A DNA stretch of 64,000 bases from the NCBI RefSeq assembly GCF_900445255.1, contig NZ_UAPU01000006.1, positions 36,001 through 100,000 on the forward strand, in the 5' to 3' direction. Source of the DNA: Anaerobiospirillum thomasii (lineage in GTDB: Bacteria > Pseudomonadota > Gammaproteobacteria > Enterobacterales > Succinivibrionaceae). Position 1 is the first letter of the stretch. The number at the start of each line of letters is the position of its first letter. This document shows positions 10,248 through 18,234 of this stretch, one piece after another. Both the position numbers and the translations under genes were made by a program. Under the pieces are notes generated by a model. It had not been told where the DNA came from. It searched no databases and saw only the letters and a list, made by a program, of their open reading frames with translations.

Positions 10248-11037
10248 TACGTTTTTTTTTAAAAATAAATTTGATCTAATAGTATCATTAGGGGAAGATT
10301 GTGCCTGTACATCGTACTTGAGGAGATTTAATCTACAAGACTATACTTTCCCTTTTGATTGGTTAACTCGTGCTAGTTTTACTACTAGAATAGATCTTAT
10401 ATGCAATAATTTTGAAAATTTTCTTCGCAAAGAAAATATATATAAACTTGGTTTTCCTTATAATACACGAATAAACTGTGAACACGCAGATTATGAAGAT
10501 AAAAAACTAGAATTTAATTTTTACCATGACTTTAATAAATATCTTGAGTTTTCGGATGCTTTTAATGATGTAAAGAGCAAGTACAACCGGAGAATAGCCC
10601 GCTTTTATAATCTTGCTGAAAACTCAAATAAAATTTTATTTGTTTGGTGGGACCGTTCCAACAAGATAGAGTTTGATACAATAATTGAAAGCTATAAAAA
10701 ACTCTCTAATAAATTTCCTAAAAAGGATGTTTATTTACTTCTTATTTTCTATTCTGAAATAGAAAACCATACTTCTTTAGAAAATGAACACATTTACATT
10801 GCTAAATACAATAACTTATTCAACATAAAGGATCATAGTAATAATGACACCCTAGGAAATACTTTAAATAACTATAAATTATTTAAAAAAATACGAAAGC
10901 AGAGATCTCCTTATTACATATTTAAATATTTTTTGTTTTATTTATTTAAAGTACTAGTAGTACTAATCCCTTTTAGAGAAACTCGATCTAAGCTAAGACA
11001 TAAAATCAGATATATTTTTTTTAAAGCAAAGCTATAA
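10240..11037 (+). CDS. DUF1796 family putative papain-like cysteine peptidase
   Basis: A 265-residue protein. The start region LIVSLGEDCACTSYLRRFNLQDYTFPFDWLT (in two parts: SLGEDC, then FPFDWL) is the hallmark of DUF1796 (PF08795), a family annotated as putative cysteine peptidases and often found in polysaccharide loci. The candidate nucleophile is Cys21. A run of nine Ts encodes Phe5-Phe7, a possible slippage site. The gene starts inside the end of the glycosyltransferase gene (ATGGGTAA), so the two are likely coupled. The very low GC content marks both as acquired. The enzymatic role is unproven for this family. Confidence 0.75.
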   Translation: MGNTFFFKNKFDLIVSLGEDCACTSYLRRFNLQDYTFPFDWLTRASFTTRIDLICNNFENFLRKENIYKLGFPYNTRINCEHADYEDKKLEFNFYHDFNKYLEFSDAFNDVKSKYNRRIARFYNLAENSNKILFVWWDRSNKIEFDTIIESYKKLSNKFPKKDVYLLLIFYSEIENHTSLENEHIYIAKYNNLFNIKDHSNNDTLGNTLNNYKLFKKIRKQRSPYYIFKYFLFYLFKVLVVLIPFRETRSKLRHKIRYIFFKAKL

Positions 11038-11501
11038 TAACTTAAGCAATATAGTTAGAGTTATAAAGTGCAATTATATAAATCTTTGAGCGCACGTACA
11101 GTGCTATACATATGATTACAAAACCACCATTTATCTTCTGGTCTCTCTGAAGGACAGATAACACTAATTACCACTAAATAACTAATTTGAAACCAAAGCA
11201 GTATTATAAGTATATCCAAAATTATATACTGGGTTTAATGAGATTTACTTACTTTATTGAAACATGATAATGCATATAATTACTGACTGAGAATTACGGA
11301 TTTCATTCAGCTAAATTTCATTAATTTTAATCATTAGACCAATATAATTAAATTTGCATCTTTTAAGATTAAATCACAATCCAATATTTTTGTTGTCAAA
11401 AAAAATAAAATGGCAGTTTTTTTTACCCACCATTTTTTTATTACATTTGTTTTATTTTATATTGCGTTTGACATCTCCTGCCATCTAGAAGGTCCTTTTA
11501 G
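11038..11501. other. Non-coding AT-rich gap after the DUF1796 gene
   Basis: About 460 bases with no convincing gene. A weak terminator-like structure is at 11407-11436: arms AAAATGG and CCATTTT around a T-rich loop, followed by a T-run. It may end the nadB/glycosyltransferase transcript. The stretch ends at the border of the first IS1634-like element. Confidence 0.5.
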
Positions 11502-11551
11502 CCTAACTTATGCATGCCCTATAGTATACAAGATCTTAGAGAACGCACGGT

Positions 11552-12258
11552 TTAAACCAGCTCTATAGCCGACAGATCAACACCTAACGCACCTAGGATG
11601 ATTTTTTGGGTTTTTGTCAGTGCCTTGGTCAGAAAAATATCTGATTTCCAGCGTTTAATACTTATATCATCAAGTTCTCTTAGTAGTTTCTCATAGGTCA
11701 TTTTAATAAAGCGTTTTGGCTCTTCGACCTTTAGCTTATTTATAACTTCCTGTATAAAGCTGTGTACAACTAGAGCCATAAAAATCACAAACATTTTACC
11801 TCTTGCAGTATTAGAGTTATGAATTTTTAATCTATCGCAGTCTAAAGTGTTCTTGGCAGTATCAAAGATCTTTTCCTGCACATCTTTGTGCCTGTAGGCA
11901 GACAGTACATCAGCGCCACTAAGATCAGAGTTAGTAGTAAACAGTGCAAAAAAGCCAAGCAGCTTCTGAGCTTTTATTATTTTATCTTCATCCTCTTTAA
12001 ATACGTATCCACAAGGGTTACTGTCATCTTTTATGCAATTGTGAAACTTGCACAGGGACTTAGCTTTTCTTTGTGTTATTGGCATACCATCATCATTAAC
12101 TTCCTTGATTTTTTCAATCTCAGCGGCAACTTCTTGACTGAGTATTTTATTATCGTCATAACACTTATTCATATCATGGTAAATATGCAGGACCCCTTTT
12201 ACATCTTCTATTGTATGCTCTATGTGATGGCCGTAAATTCCTGGATATTCAGACAATT
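11552..12258 (-). pseudogene. IS1634-like transposase, C-terminal part (copy 1)
   Basis: This is the last 230-odd codons of the transposase. It is nearly identical to the end of the intact protein at 35714-37453 and includes the ARGKMFVIFMALVVHSF segment. It begins at the junction with the IS21-like element; the preceding residues (ending YRLPKYEL) are found at 20284 and above. Excising the insertion would restore the frame through KYEL-SEYPGIYG. The split makes this copy non-functional by itself. Confidence 0.9.
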
Positions 12259-12629
12259 TGTTGAATATTGCGAAGAAGATCTGACGATCTTGTGTTAGAA
12301 GATCCGTGGAGTGGTAATTTTTAATATGACCTTCTGGGGTATTTTTAGCTCACAAAAAGACAAAATCTCATCCCTTTTGGCTTACTTTTTTATTATTTCA
12401 TCATCATTTTTAATTTGTCAATACCTTATTTTTGTAGAAATTCCCGTTACTTTGAACCCATGAGGCTTAAATCTAGCTAGTGTAGCAAAACAAATTTCTA
12501 TAATAACATATTGATACATAAGGAAATATTGTCCATAAAGATCTGACTGTGCTACGCTAGAAGATCTTGAAATATTTTTTTAGAAGATCTTTAAAAGCAC
12601 CATAACTTGTGTTGTTTTTGTGAGATATC

Positions 12630-12960
12630 TGTCAATGCTCTGCTAGTTTGTCATTAAAATTGCTCATAATTATGTCCTTATTTAATGGCTTTTCTGCTAT
12701 TTTATTGTTGACACTAACTGCTTTATTTCTGTCGCCTTTTTGACCTCAAATTGTTGTCTCCATTTGCTCGAGTTTGTCGGCAATATCTGTTTAAAGTATG
12801 TTGCCACTAATTGCTTACAATTATGTCGTAATCTTGTCTTGTTTGTGCCTACAATAATAGTGTCACCACCTGCTCAAATATGTTGTCTATAACTGCTCTT
12901 TTTTGTCATAACCATATGATTGCAATAATGTTTTTACCACCTGCCAATTAGTCTGACGTA
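12630..12960. repeat. Left-end array of transposase-type sites
   Basis: About nine degenerate direct repeats of the form TGCT-N6 to N10-TTGTC occur at roughly 12638, 12660, 12692, 12717, 12763, 12811, 12870, 12892 and 12941. The same motif recurs inverted at the right end of the transposon. Arrays of repeated sites at both ends are typical of TnsB- and MuA-type transposases. The region has no gene between the element edge and the ATPase stop at 13087. Confidence 0.7.
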
Positions 12961-13045
12961 ATACTATAAAAATTTTCTTAATATTCATTAAAATGATGAC
13001 AATTGGCTTGTATTATTGGGAGAGGTGGCTTATGATTGTAGGCAC

Positions 13046-13076
13046 AGCTTATCCTGGAAGCTTCACAGGATAAGCT
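13046..13076 (-). terminator. Strong hairpin after the TnsC-like gene
   Basis: Perfect 11-bp arms (AGCTTATCCTG and CAGGATAAGCT) with a 9-base loop start about 10 bases past the stop codon of the ATPase gene. No T-run follows, so it may stabilise the 3' end of the transcript or act as a weak terminator. Confidence 0.5.
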
Positions 13077-13086
13077 CAATTTAACA

Positions 13087-13941
13087 CTAGTTTAAATTCT
13101 TTAAAATTAGGTCAATAACCTCGTTATTGGCAACTTCAGTTACGGTAGCTTCGGTTACCTTCTCTTCACGCTTTAAGCATGTATAGCTTAAAGCGTGCAT
13201 ACAGATCTTATTAATAAGTCGTGGATTTCCTCCTGAGAGATCGCCTATCTTTTCCACGGCCCTATATTCAAACGGATTATCTTGACATCTTGACCACTTT
13301 AAATGAGATCCTATATAACTGCCAACCTGCTCATTTGTCAGATTCTGCGTAGAGCTAAAATACATAATCCTTTGAGTTATAGCCTTGCACTTATCTGTCT
13401 TGAGCACAGACAGAATTTCTTTTTGGCCTGAGAGTATCAGTGTAAGCGGTGATCCGCTGTCATAGCTGTTACCGTTGAGTAAAAATCTAATCTCCTCAAG
13501 CAGGCTGAATTTACTGTACTTATTAGCCAGCAGGTGGGCCTCATCAAATATCAGAATTACCTTTTTACCGTGGGTCTTTCTTAATGTCTCAATCTCTCTG
13601 TGCAGCTGCAGACGCGCATCATTGACATAATACTTTGACTTTACACCCATCTGATTTAATGGAGCAATATACATCCACCTGGGTGTGGCATTAGACAGTG
13701 ATACATACATCACTGTATGTTTTTCTTCATTAAGCTGAGATGTAAAGTAGCGCAGCAGTGTGCTTTTACCTGTACCAGGGACTCCGGTCAGCAATGCAAA
13801 TGAGTTGTTCTCAATGGCCATTTTTAACTTCAGGCATGCTCCTCTAAAAATGTCTGTCTGATAGAGAAAGCCAGTGTCAATATTATTTGTAAAAGGGGTA
13901 TATTCCATCTTAAAGTAGTCTAATAAATCAGTGCTTATCAT
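13087..13941 (-). CDS. TnsC/ExeA-like AAA ATPase of a transposon
   Basis: A 284-residue AAA+ ATPase. It opens with the ExeA-like LLDYFKMEYTPFT region. Walker A is GVPGTGKST (residues 53-61), Walker B is VILIFDEAH (DEAH at 133-136), and a sensor-like LTLILSGQ follows. The GGNPRLINKICMHAL segment is typical of the ExeA/TniB/TnsC C-terminal lid. In such transposons the ATPase selects target DNA and stimulates the DDE transposase. It starts 3 bp after the transposase gene, so the two are co-expressed. The length is shorter than Tn7 TnsC and closer to TniB. Confidence 0.85.
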   Translation of the reverse strand: MISTDLLDYFKMEYTPFTNNIDTGFLYQTDIFRGACLKLKMAIENNSFALLTGVPGTGKSTLLRYFTSQLNEEKHTVMYVSLSNATPRWMYIAPLNQMGVKSKYYVNDARLQLHREIETLRKTHGKKVILIFDEAHLLANKYSKFSLLEEIRFLLNGNSYDSGSPLTLILSGQKEILSVLKTDKCKAITQRIMYFSSTQNLTNEQVGSYIGSHLKWSRCQDNPFEYRAVEKIGDLSGGNPRLINKICMHALSYTCLKREEKVTEATVTEVANNEVIDLILKNLN

Positions 13942-13943
13942 AA

Positions 13944-15497
13944 TTATTTATCCTCATCTGTCTTGATTGAGCTTTTGTTGTATAAAGAGCTATTTCCTGG
14001 CTCTGTGCTATAGGAGGCCGGGCCTTGGTGGAATAGCTCTTTCCTTAGTTGCTCTTCAAAATCCTTCTCTGTGGTATAAAGATCTCTATCCTTATACAAC
14101 CTGCGGGCGAGCCTTTGTATAGTTGGCTTTATTTCATCAGGCACAGACTGAGGCATGTCTTCTGATCTATCAGATGCACGTTCGGTAAAGTCAATATTCT
14201 CTTTGATTTCACGCTCATACAGCGGTATAAATTTATACATGCTCTGTGAGAGGCTTTCTTTTTTTTCTTCCTCAGTAAGCTCCTGTACAAGCTCCACTGA
14301 ATTGCCCACTAAAGAGCAGTGCACGACCACATACTCTCCACTTTTGGCGCTATTTGCAGGCAACTTGTAATAACGGCCTTTTATGTGTATGACGCCATCC
14401 TTGAGGACCTTACGAGAGTACTCCATAGTAAAGGCCAGATTCACAATATCATCTACAGGTCTTGCTACAAGCTCTATATATTTGTAAAAATATTCTTTAG
14501 GGGATAGTGTTACCTCTGCATCTGTTCCCATATTTTCGGTTAGAGCTGAATGTGGTGTTTCGTTGTACTCTGCAACCCACTGTTTTACAAGTAATTCAAC
14601 CATACTCAGCTTTACATTATTCATACCTTCAAGCTGCTTTAATACTTTATCTAAAGTACCATTTAAACGTTCAATTGCCCCTTTGCTCTGAGGTTTATAT
14701 GGTTTTGAGCGCTTATGAGGAACTCCTAAAGTGCTGGTGCAATGCTCCATTGCAGCGCTCTTATATACAGAGCCCTGATCTGTAAGAATGCTCATTGGAA
14801 TACCATAGCCTGTAACAAGCTCTCTAAAAGATGACAGAACCAGGCTGTTATCCTGGGTGTCAGATATGGTTGCCACGAGGATCATGCGTGAGGCATTGTC
14901 CATCCATAGATGGATATATGGGGTTACTGGCATGCCCTGCTCATTAACACAAAATGATTTTCCAGCTATTTTAATATCTGCCTGAACCTGCTCCATAGGG
15001 AGCTTTTTACGATAGGCTCCGAAAAATGCTGTTCCTCCTTTTTCACGCTCTCTTAAAAGCTCCCCACGAGAAAAACCTTTCTGCTGTAAATGCCTCTGTA
15101 AAGTAGAGCGCTTTATAATGCCCTTTATGTTTTGGTGTTTTTCTTCCAGACATTTAATGATCTCAACTACTGAAATGGTAGGACATTGCCTGCGCAAGAC
15201 TATTGCTTCATCTAGTAGACTCTCAAAACTGATGAACCTCCTTATATCTGAGCGAAACTTCTTATACTTTGGCTCAAGTCCTTGCAGACCAAATTGTTCA
15301 TATTGGTCAACCCAGCGCTCAATAGTTCTCACAGATAAGCACTGCTCTGCTGCAACCTGTTTTATCATAGCCACACGCTTCTTCGAATTTTTCCCATTGG
15401 CATCTTTCTTAAGTGACACAATGGGCGCAATAACCCTCATTCTGTAACTCTTTGGATCATCATTTAAATCTTTAATTCTTTGTTTAATATTGGTCAT
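13944..15497 (-). CDS. TnsB/Mu-type DDE transposase (rve integrase fold)
   Basis: A 517-residue transposase. N-terminal helix-turn-helix segments (SVRTIERWVDQYEQFG) are followed by an rve catalytic core. The likely triad is Asp174 (VQADIK), Asp240 (ILTDQGS) and Glu276 (SKGAIERLNG). A C-terminal beta-barrel-like region (HIKGRYYKLP) is also present, as in Mu-type enzymes. The partner ATPase gene and the arrays of repeated end sites fit a TnsB/TniA-like function rather than a simple IS481 element. The frame is intact. The final 90 residues are polar and might contact the ATPase. Confidence 0.88.
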   Translation of the reverse strand: MTNIKQRIKDLNDDPKSYRMRVIAPIVSLKKDANGKNSKKRVAMIKQVAAEQCLSVRTIERWVDQYEQFGLQGLEPKYKKFRSDIRRFISFESLLDEAIVLRRQCPTISVVEIIKCLEEKHQNIKGIIKRSTLQRHLQQKGFSRGELLREREKGGTAFFGAYRKKLPMEQVQADIKIAGKSFCVNEQGMPVTPYIHLWMDNASRMILVATISDTQDNSLVLSSFRELVTGYGIPMSILTDQGSVYKSAAMEHCTSTLGVPHKRSKPYKPQSKGAIERLNGTLDKVLKQLEGMNNVKLSMVELLVKQWVAEYNETPHSALTENMGTDAEVTLSPKEYFYKYIELVARPVDDIVNLAFTMEYSRKVLKDGVIHIKGRYYKLPANSAKSGEYVVVHCSLVGNSVELVQELTEEEKKESLSQSMYKFIPLYEREIKENIDFTERASDRSEDMPQSVPDEIKPTIQRLARRLYKDRDLYTTEKDFEEQLRKELFHQGPASYSTEPGNSSLYNKSSIKTDEDK

Positions 15498-15524
15498 TTA
15501 TAGAATCTCCTATAAAACAAATGA

Positions 15525-16319
15525 CTAAGAGCTGTCATCTGGCTCTTTGATTATCATGTTATTGCAGGAGATCACCCAATTATGTTTTAGGTGTATGGGT
15601 GGGTCGTTGACAAACTGTGAGCAACAGTAGACACCAAAAATTCTAAATTTGTTTTTTCCTTGTATATCAAAAGTTTTGCCTCTGGTTTTAACAGGTGCCC
15701 TGTTAAAATTTAAACTATAAGTTTCAAAAACATTTTGAGCATGAGATAGCACCGTTTCAACGGGCATTGATAGGTGTTTTCCTAAGGGACCAAGAGCTTT
15801 TATGACAAAATATCTAAAATTAACGTACTCTTCTTTGAGCTTGTGTAAAAGCTTACTCTGAGATATATATAGCTTTATTCTTGGCCATGACAGGTTAGTG
15901 TGATTAAACTGTCCCTTTAAATGCAGTATCTCTTTATTGGCCTTGGCAAGATCTTCTGCTGTGTCTGACTGTACTCTTAAACCTGGGCAGGCATAATCAG
16001 GCAGCAGAACATGGGTTGCTTTATTGCTGTTACCTTGAGGATCTTTGCCTGATGTTATGTCACGGCATTTTTCTTTATTGGGACAGGTTAGAATCTGCAG
16101 GTGAAAGATCTTTGTAGGAGTTCCGTGGCGAATGTCTTCAATATGCTTTTTATAACCGGTTATACCATAACGTATCATAGGCTGACCGCAATACCGGCAT
16201 TTGACCACAACGCCCGGCTTTAGCGTAAGCACTGGTACTAGCTCACGCTTCCCGGTTTTATTTGATTTTCTGTATACCTCTTTAACAAGAGTATCTTCTT
16301 CTGCTACAATTATTGCCAT
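15525..16319 (-). CDS. Zinc-ribbon accessory protein of the transposon (DUF6431-like)
   Basis: A 264-residue protein transcribed just ahead of the transposase (27-bp gap). It has an N-terminal zinc-ribbon pattern, Cys41-x2-Cys44 (CRYCG) paired with Cys79 and Cys85 (CPNKEKC), then HVLLPDYACPGLRV. This layout resembles DUF6431 proteins that I recall next to DDE transposases and ExeA ATPases in other bacteria; the match needs a profile search. It lacks the recognisable N-terminus of TniQ/TnsD, but its position suggests a target- or end-binding role. A 10-bp inverted repeat precedes the start codon. Confidence 0.6.
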   Translation of the reverse strand: MAIIVAEEDTLVKEVYRKSNKTGKRELVPVLTLKPGVVVKCRYCGQPMIRYGITGYKKHIEDIRHGTPTKIFHLQILTCPNKEKCRDITSGKDPQGNSNKATHVLLPDYACPGLRVQSDTAEDLAKANKEILHLKGQFNHTNLSWPRIKLYISQSKLLHKLKEEYVNFRYFVIKALGPLGKHLSMPVETVLSHAQNVFETYSLNFNRAPVKTRGKTFDIQGKNKFRIFGVYCCSQFVNDPPIHLKHNWVISCNNMIIKEPDDSS

Positions 16320-16343
16320 GAAGACGCCTTGTGCGTTTTTGGG

Positions 16344-16387
16344 CGGGACACTATTTTTAGGGCGTTAATCTAAAGGGTAGTGTCCCG
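16344..16387. promoter_or_regulatory. Inverted repeat upstream of the zinc-ribbon gene
   Basis: Perfect 10-bp arms, CGGGACACTA (16344-16353) and TAGTGTCCCG (16378-16387), are separated by 24 bases. The repeat lies 24 bp upstream of the start at 16319. It could be an operator for self-repression or a hairpin in the leader. Confidence 0.55.
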
Positions 16388-16507
16388 CGGCATTTCTAAA
16401 ACTGTCTTTTCCTAAATCATAGCAAAGCATCTGTACCTTTTTCTGCATTTTTCAACGTAAGGTAACCTCTATTTCCAAATTTTTAACAAAAAATAGGCCC
16501 AGACTGG

Positions 16508-16632
16508 GTTTTGACAAAAAGTGAGCAGAATGTGGTGACTTTAAAGAAGAGCAAGAGGAATCAATAAAAGATAGGCAGAAAACTCGACAAAGATATGAGC
16601 TAAATTAATGACAGATTAATAGAGCACTGACA
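16508..16632. repeat. Right-end array of transposase-type sites
   Basis: Four copies of GACA-N6 to N10-GAGC are seen, for example TGACAAAAAGTGAGCAG near 16509, CGACAAAGATATGAGC near 16585 and TGACAGATTAATAGAGCA near 16609. They are the reverse complement of the left-end motif, so the two arrays face each other. This supports 12619-16643 as one mobile unit. Confidence 0.7.
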
Positions 16633-16676
16633 ATTATCTAACATATTGGCGTCATATGTCACATAATATGTAAATT

Positions 16677-16787
16677 AAAGGAACACGCTCCTTTTGTCTA
16701 AAAAGAACATGCTCCTTTAATTAAAAGAACATGCTCCTTTAATTAAAAGAACATGTTCTTTTAACTTGTACCTTTAAATGTTCCTTT
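16677..16787. repeat. Array of palindromic sites downstream of the kfrA-like gene
   Basis: Four 18-bp sites of the form AAAAGAACATGCTCCTTT lie at 16677, 16701, 16723 and 16745, and a half-site ends at 16787. Starts are 24, 22 and 22 bp apart, about two helical turns. The third differs little from the second, and the last full site is a perfect palindrome (AAAAGAACATGTTCTTTT). The same palindrome with one change per arm lies upstream of the kfrA-like gene. The array is between that gene and the right end of the inner transposon. Confidence 0.85.
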
Positions 16788-16872
16788 AATTGTAATTTTT
16801 TGATTATAATCAAGTGGATACTCAACAAAAAAGGCCAGCTTTTAAGCCAGCCCTTGTCTACTTTACCCAGTT

Positions 16873-17427
16873 TTATTTACCAAGCCTGGCTATAGCCTCC
16901 AGTATAGCCTGCTGCTTGTCATCGCTTTGCTGCTCCAGCCGCTTGGTTAAATGTGCGTTGGTCTTGGTTTGCTCCGCTAAAAGAGACTCAAGCTCTTTTA
17001 TCCTTTCATCCTTTTTAGCAATTTGAGCATCTTGCTCTTTTAGCTTCTCCTGAGCTAGATGCAGCTCCTTTTGTGCCTCTGACATAAGCTCACCTATTTC
17101 CTTATGCTTTGCATCATACTCATTTTGCAGTCGGGTTCTGTCGGCATTGATCTTATCTCTAAAAGACTCAAACAGGTTTAATGCCACCCTTTGCATGTCC
17201 TGCTGGAAGCTTTCTGGCATAGTTTCATTAAAACTGGCCTCCATAATGGTTTTATTGTACTGACGCATAAATGCTGATATGGTTTTATTAGCGCCTCCGA
17301 CAAGCTCTTTAATAGCACGTATAGTCAGTTTTTTACCTTGCTTATTAAGGGTAGATACAGCCTCATCAAATTTCTCTTTGGTCAGATCGTCACGAAAAGC
17401 TTTTTTATCTGATTTAGATGTTGTCAT
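16873..17427 (-). CDS. KfrA-like DNA-binding coiled-coil protein
   Basis: A 184-residue protein. The N-terminal domain (residues 10-90: TKEKFDEAVSTLNKQG, then TIRAIKELVGGANKTISAFM) matches the KfrA_N plasmid DNA-binding domain. Residues from about 95 to 170 form a long charged coiled coil. KfrA proteins repress their own promoters and organise DNA for plasmid partition by binding palindromic repeats. Here the gene follows istB in an IS21-like element, which is unusual. A perfect 18-bp palindrome lies 22 bp upstream, and a phased array of the same site follows the gene. I infer that the protein binds both. Its role may be self-repression, control of istAB, or bridging element ends. Confidence 0.8.
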   Translation of the reverse strand: MTTSKSDKKAFRDDLTKEKFDEAVSTLNKQGKKLTIRAIKELVGGANKTISAFMRQYNKTIMEASFNETMPESFQQDMQRVALNLFESFRDKINADRTRLQNEYDAKHKEIGELMSEAQKELHLAQEKLKEQDAQIAKKDERIKELESLLAEQTKTNAHLTKRLEQQSDDKQQAILEAIARLGK

Positions 17428-17448
17428 AATAATTATTCTCCAGGTTTT

Positions 17449-17466
17449 AAAAGAGCATGCTCTTTT
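17449..17466. promoter_or_regulatory. Palindromic operator of the kfrA-like gene
   Basis: The site AAAAGAGCATGCTCTTTT is a perfect 18-bp palindrome. It begins 22 bp upstream of the kfrA-like start and ends 3 bp from the istB stop, with a GGAGAA ribosome-binding site between it and the start. It differs by one base per arm from the sites in the array at 16677-16787. Binding by the KfrA-like protein would plausibly block its own expression. Confidence 0.75.
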
Positions 17467-17469
17467 GAT

Positions 17470-18225
17470 TTAATCTTCATCAACAGAAGTACGGCGGGAA
17501 GTGCCTGGTACAATAAGTGTGTAATTATTGTTAGAGCATCGCTCAACAATAGATTCTGACAGTGAATCACCATCAATACCTCCTTTTAAAATATCAATCC
17601 AGGCATCTGGGGATTTTTGAGAGAGAATCACTGTGCTCTTTTTGCCATATCGCTTGTCCAGAATGTCAAATAAAATGCTTTTCTCGTCAGCATCATATGG
17701 GGTGAGGCAGAAGTCGTCCAGGATAAGCATGCTTTTACCTGTTATAACTTTTAACTTGGTGGCGTAGCTTGCAGAGCCTAAATTCATGTGCAGGTTGGCT
17801 ATAATGTCTTTGGTTGAGTAGTATAAAGTTGAGTTGCCAAGACAGCAGTTGCGTCTCCCTAAAGCTGAAGCAATAAAGGTTTTACCAGATCCAGCTTTAC
17901 CGTATATGGTCAGGTTGTAGCACTTTTCTACAAACTCAAGAGAGCTTAAGCTATCTATCTTATTGATAAATGTAGGGTCACTGCGTTCTAGATCTTTTAA
18001 TATCATGCAAAGCTCTGCCTTTACCGGCAGTCTAGAAGCTTTAATTAAAGACTCCTGACGTCTTTTATTTCTTGTATTCTGCTCAGCTGTGAGCATATTG
18101 GTCAAAATGGTATCAATGCTGGTGGCCTCCAGCTCCTGAGGGTTGTTTACATATGCATTAAACTGCTCTAAAGCTCCCCTCATATCCAGCTCACGTAATA
18201 AAGATTGAATATTTGTAAGTGACAT
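17470..18225 (-). CDS. istB: IS21-family helper ATPase IstB (first element)
   Basis: A 251-residue AAA+ ATPase. Walker A is YGKAGSGKT near residues 108-116, and Walker B is SMLILDDF. IstB assembles on DNA, bends the target and stimulates the IstA transposase. The N-terminal helical part (SLLRELDMRGALEQFNAYV) is the usual IstB lead-in. It lies 9 bp after istA, the family's normal order, and its stop codon abuts the kfrA operator. The frame is intact, so the element may still move. Confidence 0.9.
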   Translation of the reverse strand: MSLTNIQSLLRELDMRGALEQFNAYVNNPQELEATSIDTILTNMLTAEQNTRNKRRQESLIKASRLPVKAELCMILKDLERSDPTFINKIDSLSSLEFVEKCYNLTIYGKAGSGKTFIASALGRRNCCLGNSTLYYSTKDIIANLHMNLGSASYATKLKVITGKSMLILDDFCLTPYDADEKSILFDILDKRYGKKSTVILSQKSPDAWIDILKGGIDGDSLSESIVERCSNNNYTLIVPGTSRRTSVDED

Positions 18226-18234
18226 AATTAACTC

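Larger units (their letters stand above)
12619..16643 (-). mobile_element. Three-gene Tn7/Mu-type transposon inside the IS21-like element
   Basis: It carries a TnsB-like DDE transposase, a TnsC/ExeA-like ATPase and a zinc-ribbon protein on the minus strand. Its ends align as inverted repeats over about 50 bp: TGTCAATGCTC followed by TTTGTCATTAAAATTGCTCATA on the left; TGTCAGTGCTC followed by TCTGTCATTAATTTAGCTCATA on the right, read inward. The outer edge is either at the TGTCA (12630/16632) or about 11 bp further out at TGTGAGATA/TGTTAGATA (12619/16643). No clean target duplication was found. No TnsA, TnsD or TniQ gene is recognisable. Confidence 0.72.

Noticed and set aside
14155..15447. 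Open frames antisense to the TnsB-like gene
   Set aside because: They are shadows of a strongly supported coding region.
15525..16319. TniQ/TnsD, which would make the transposon a CAST-like system
   Set aside because: The recognisable TniQ N-terminus is absent, and there is no Cas gene nearby.
12622..16640. Target duplication around the three-gene transposon
   Set aside because: Flanks such as ATATC and ATTAT or TTATC are only partly alike, so no duplication is claimed.
16677..16787. Short CRISPR-like array
   Set aside because: The repeats are palindromic 18-mers with 4-7 bp between them. There is no room for spacers, and no cas gene is present.
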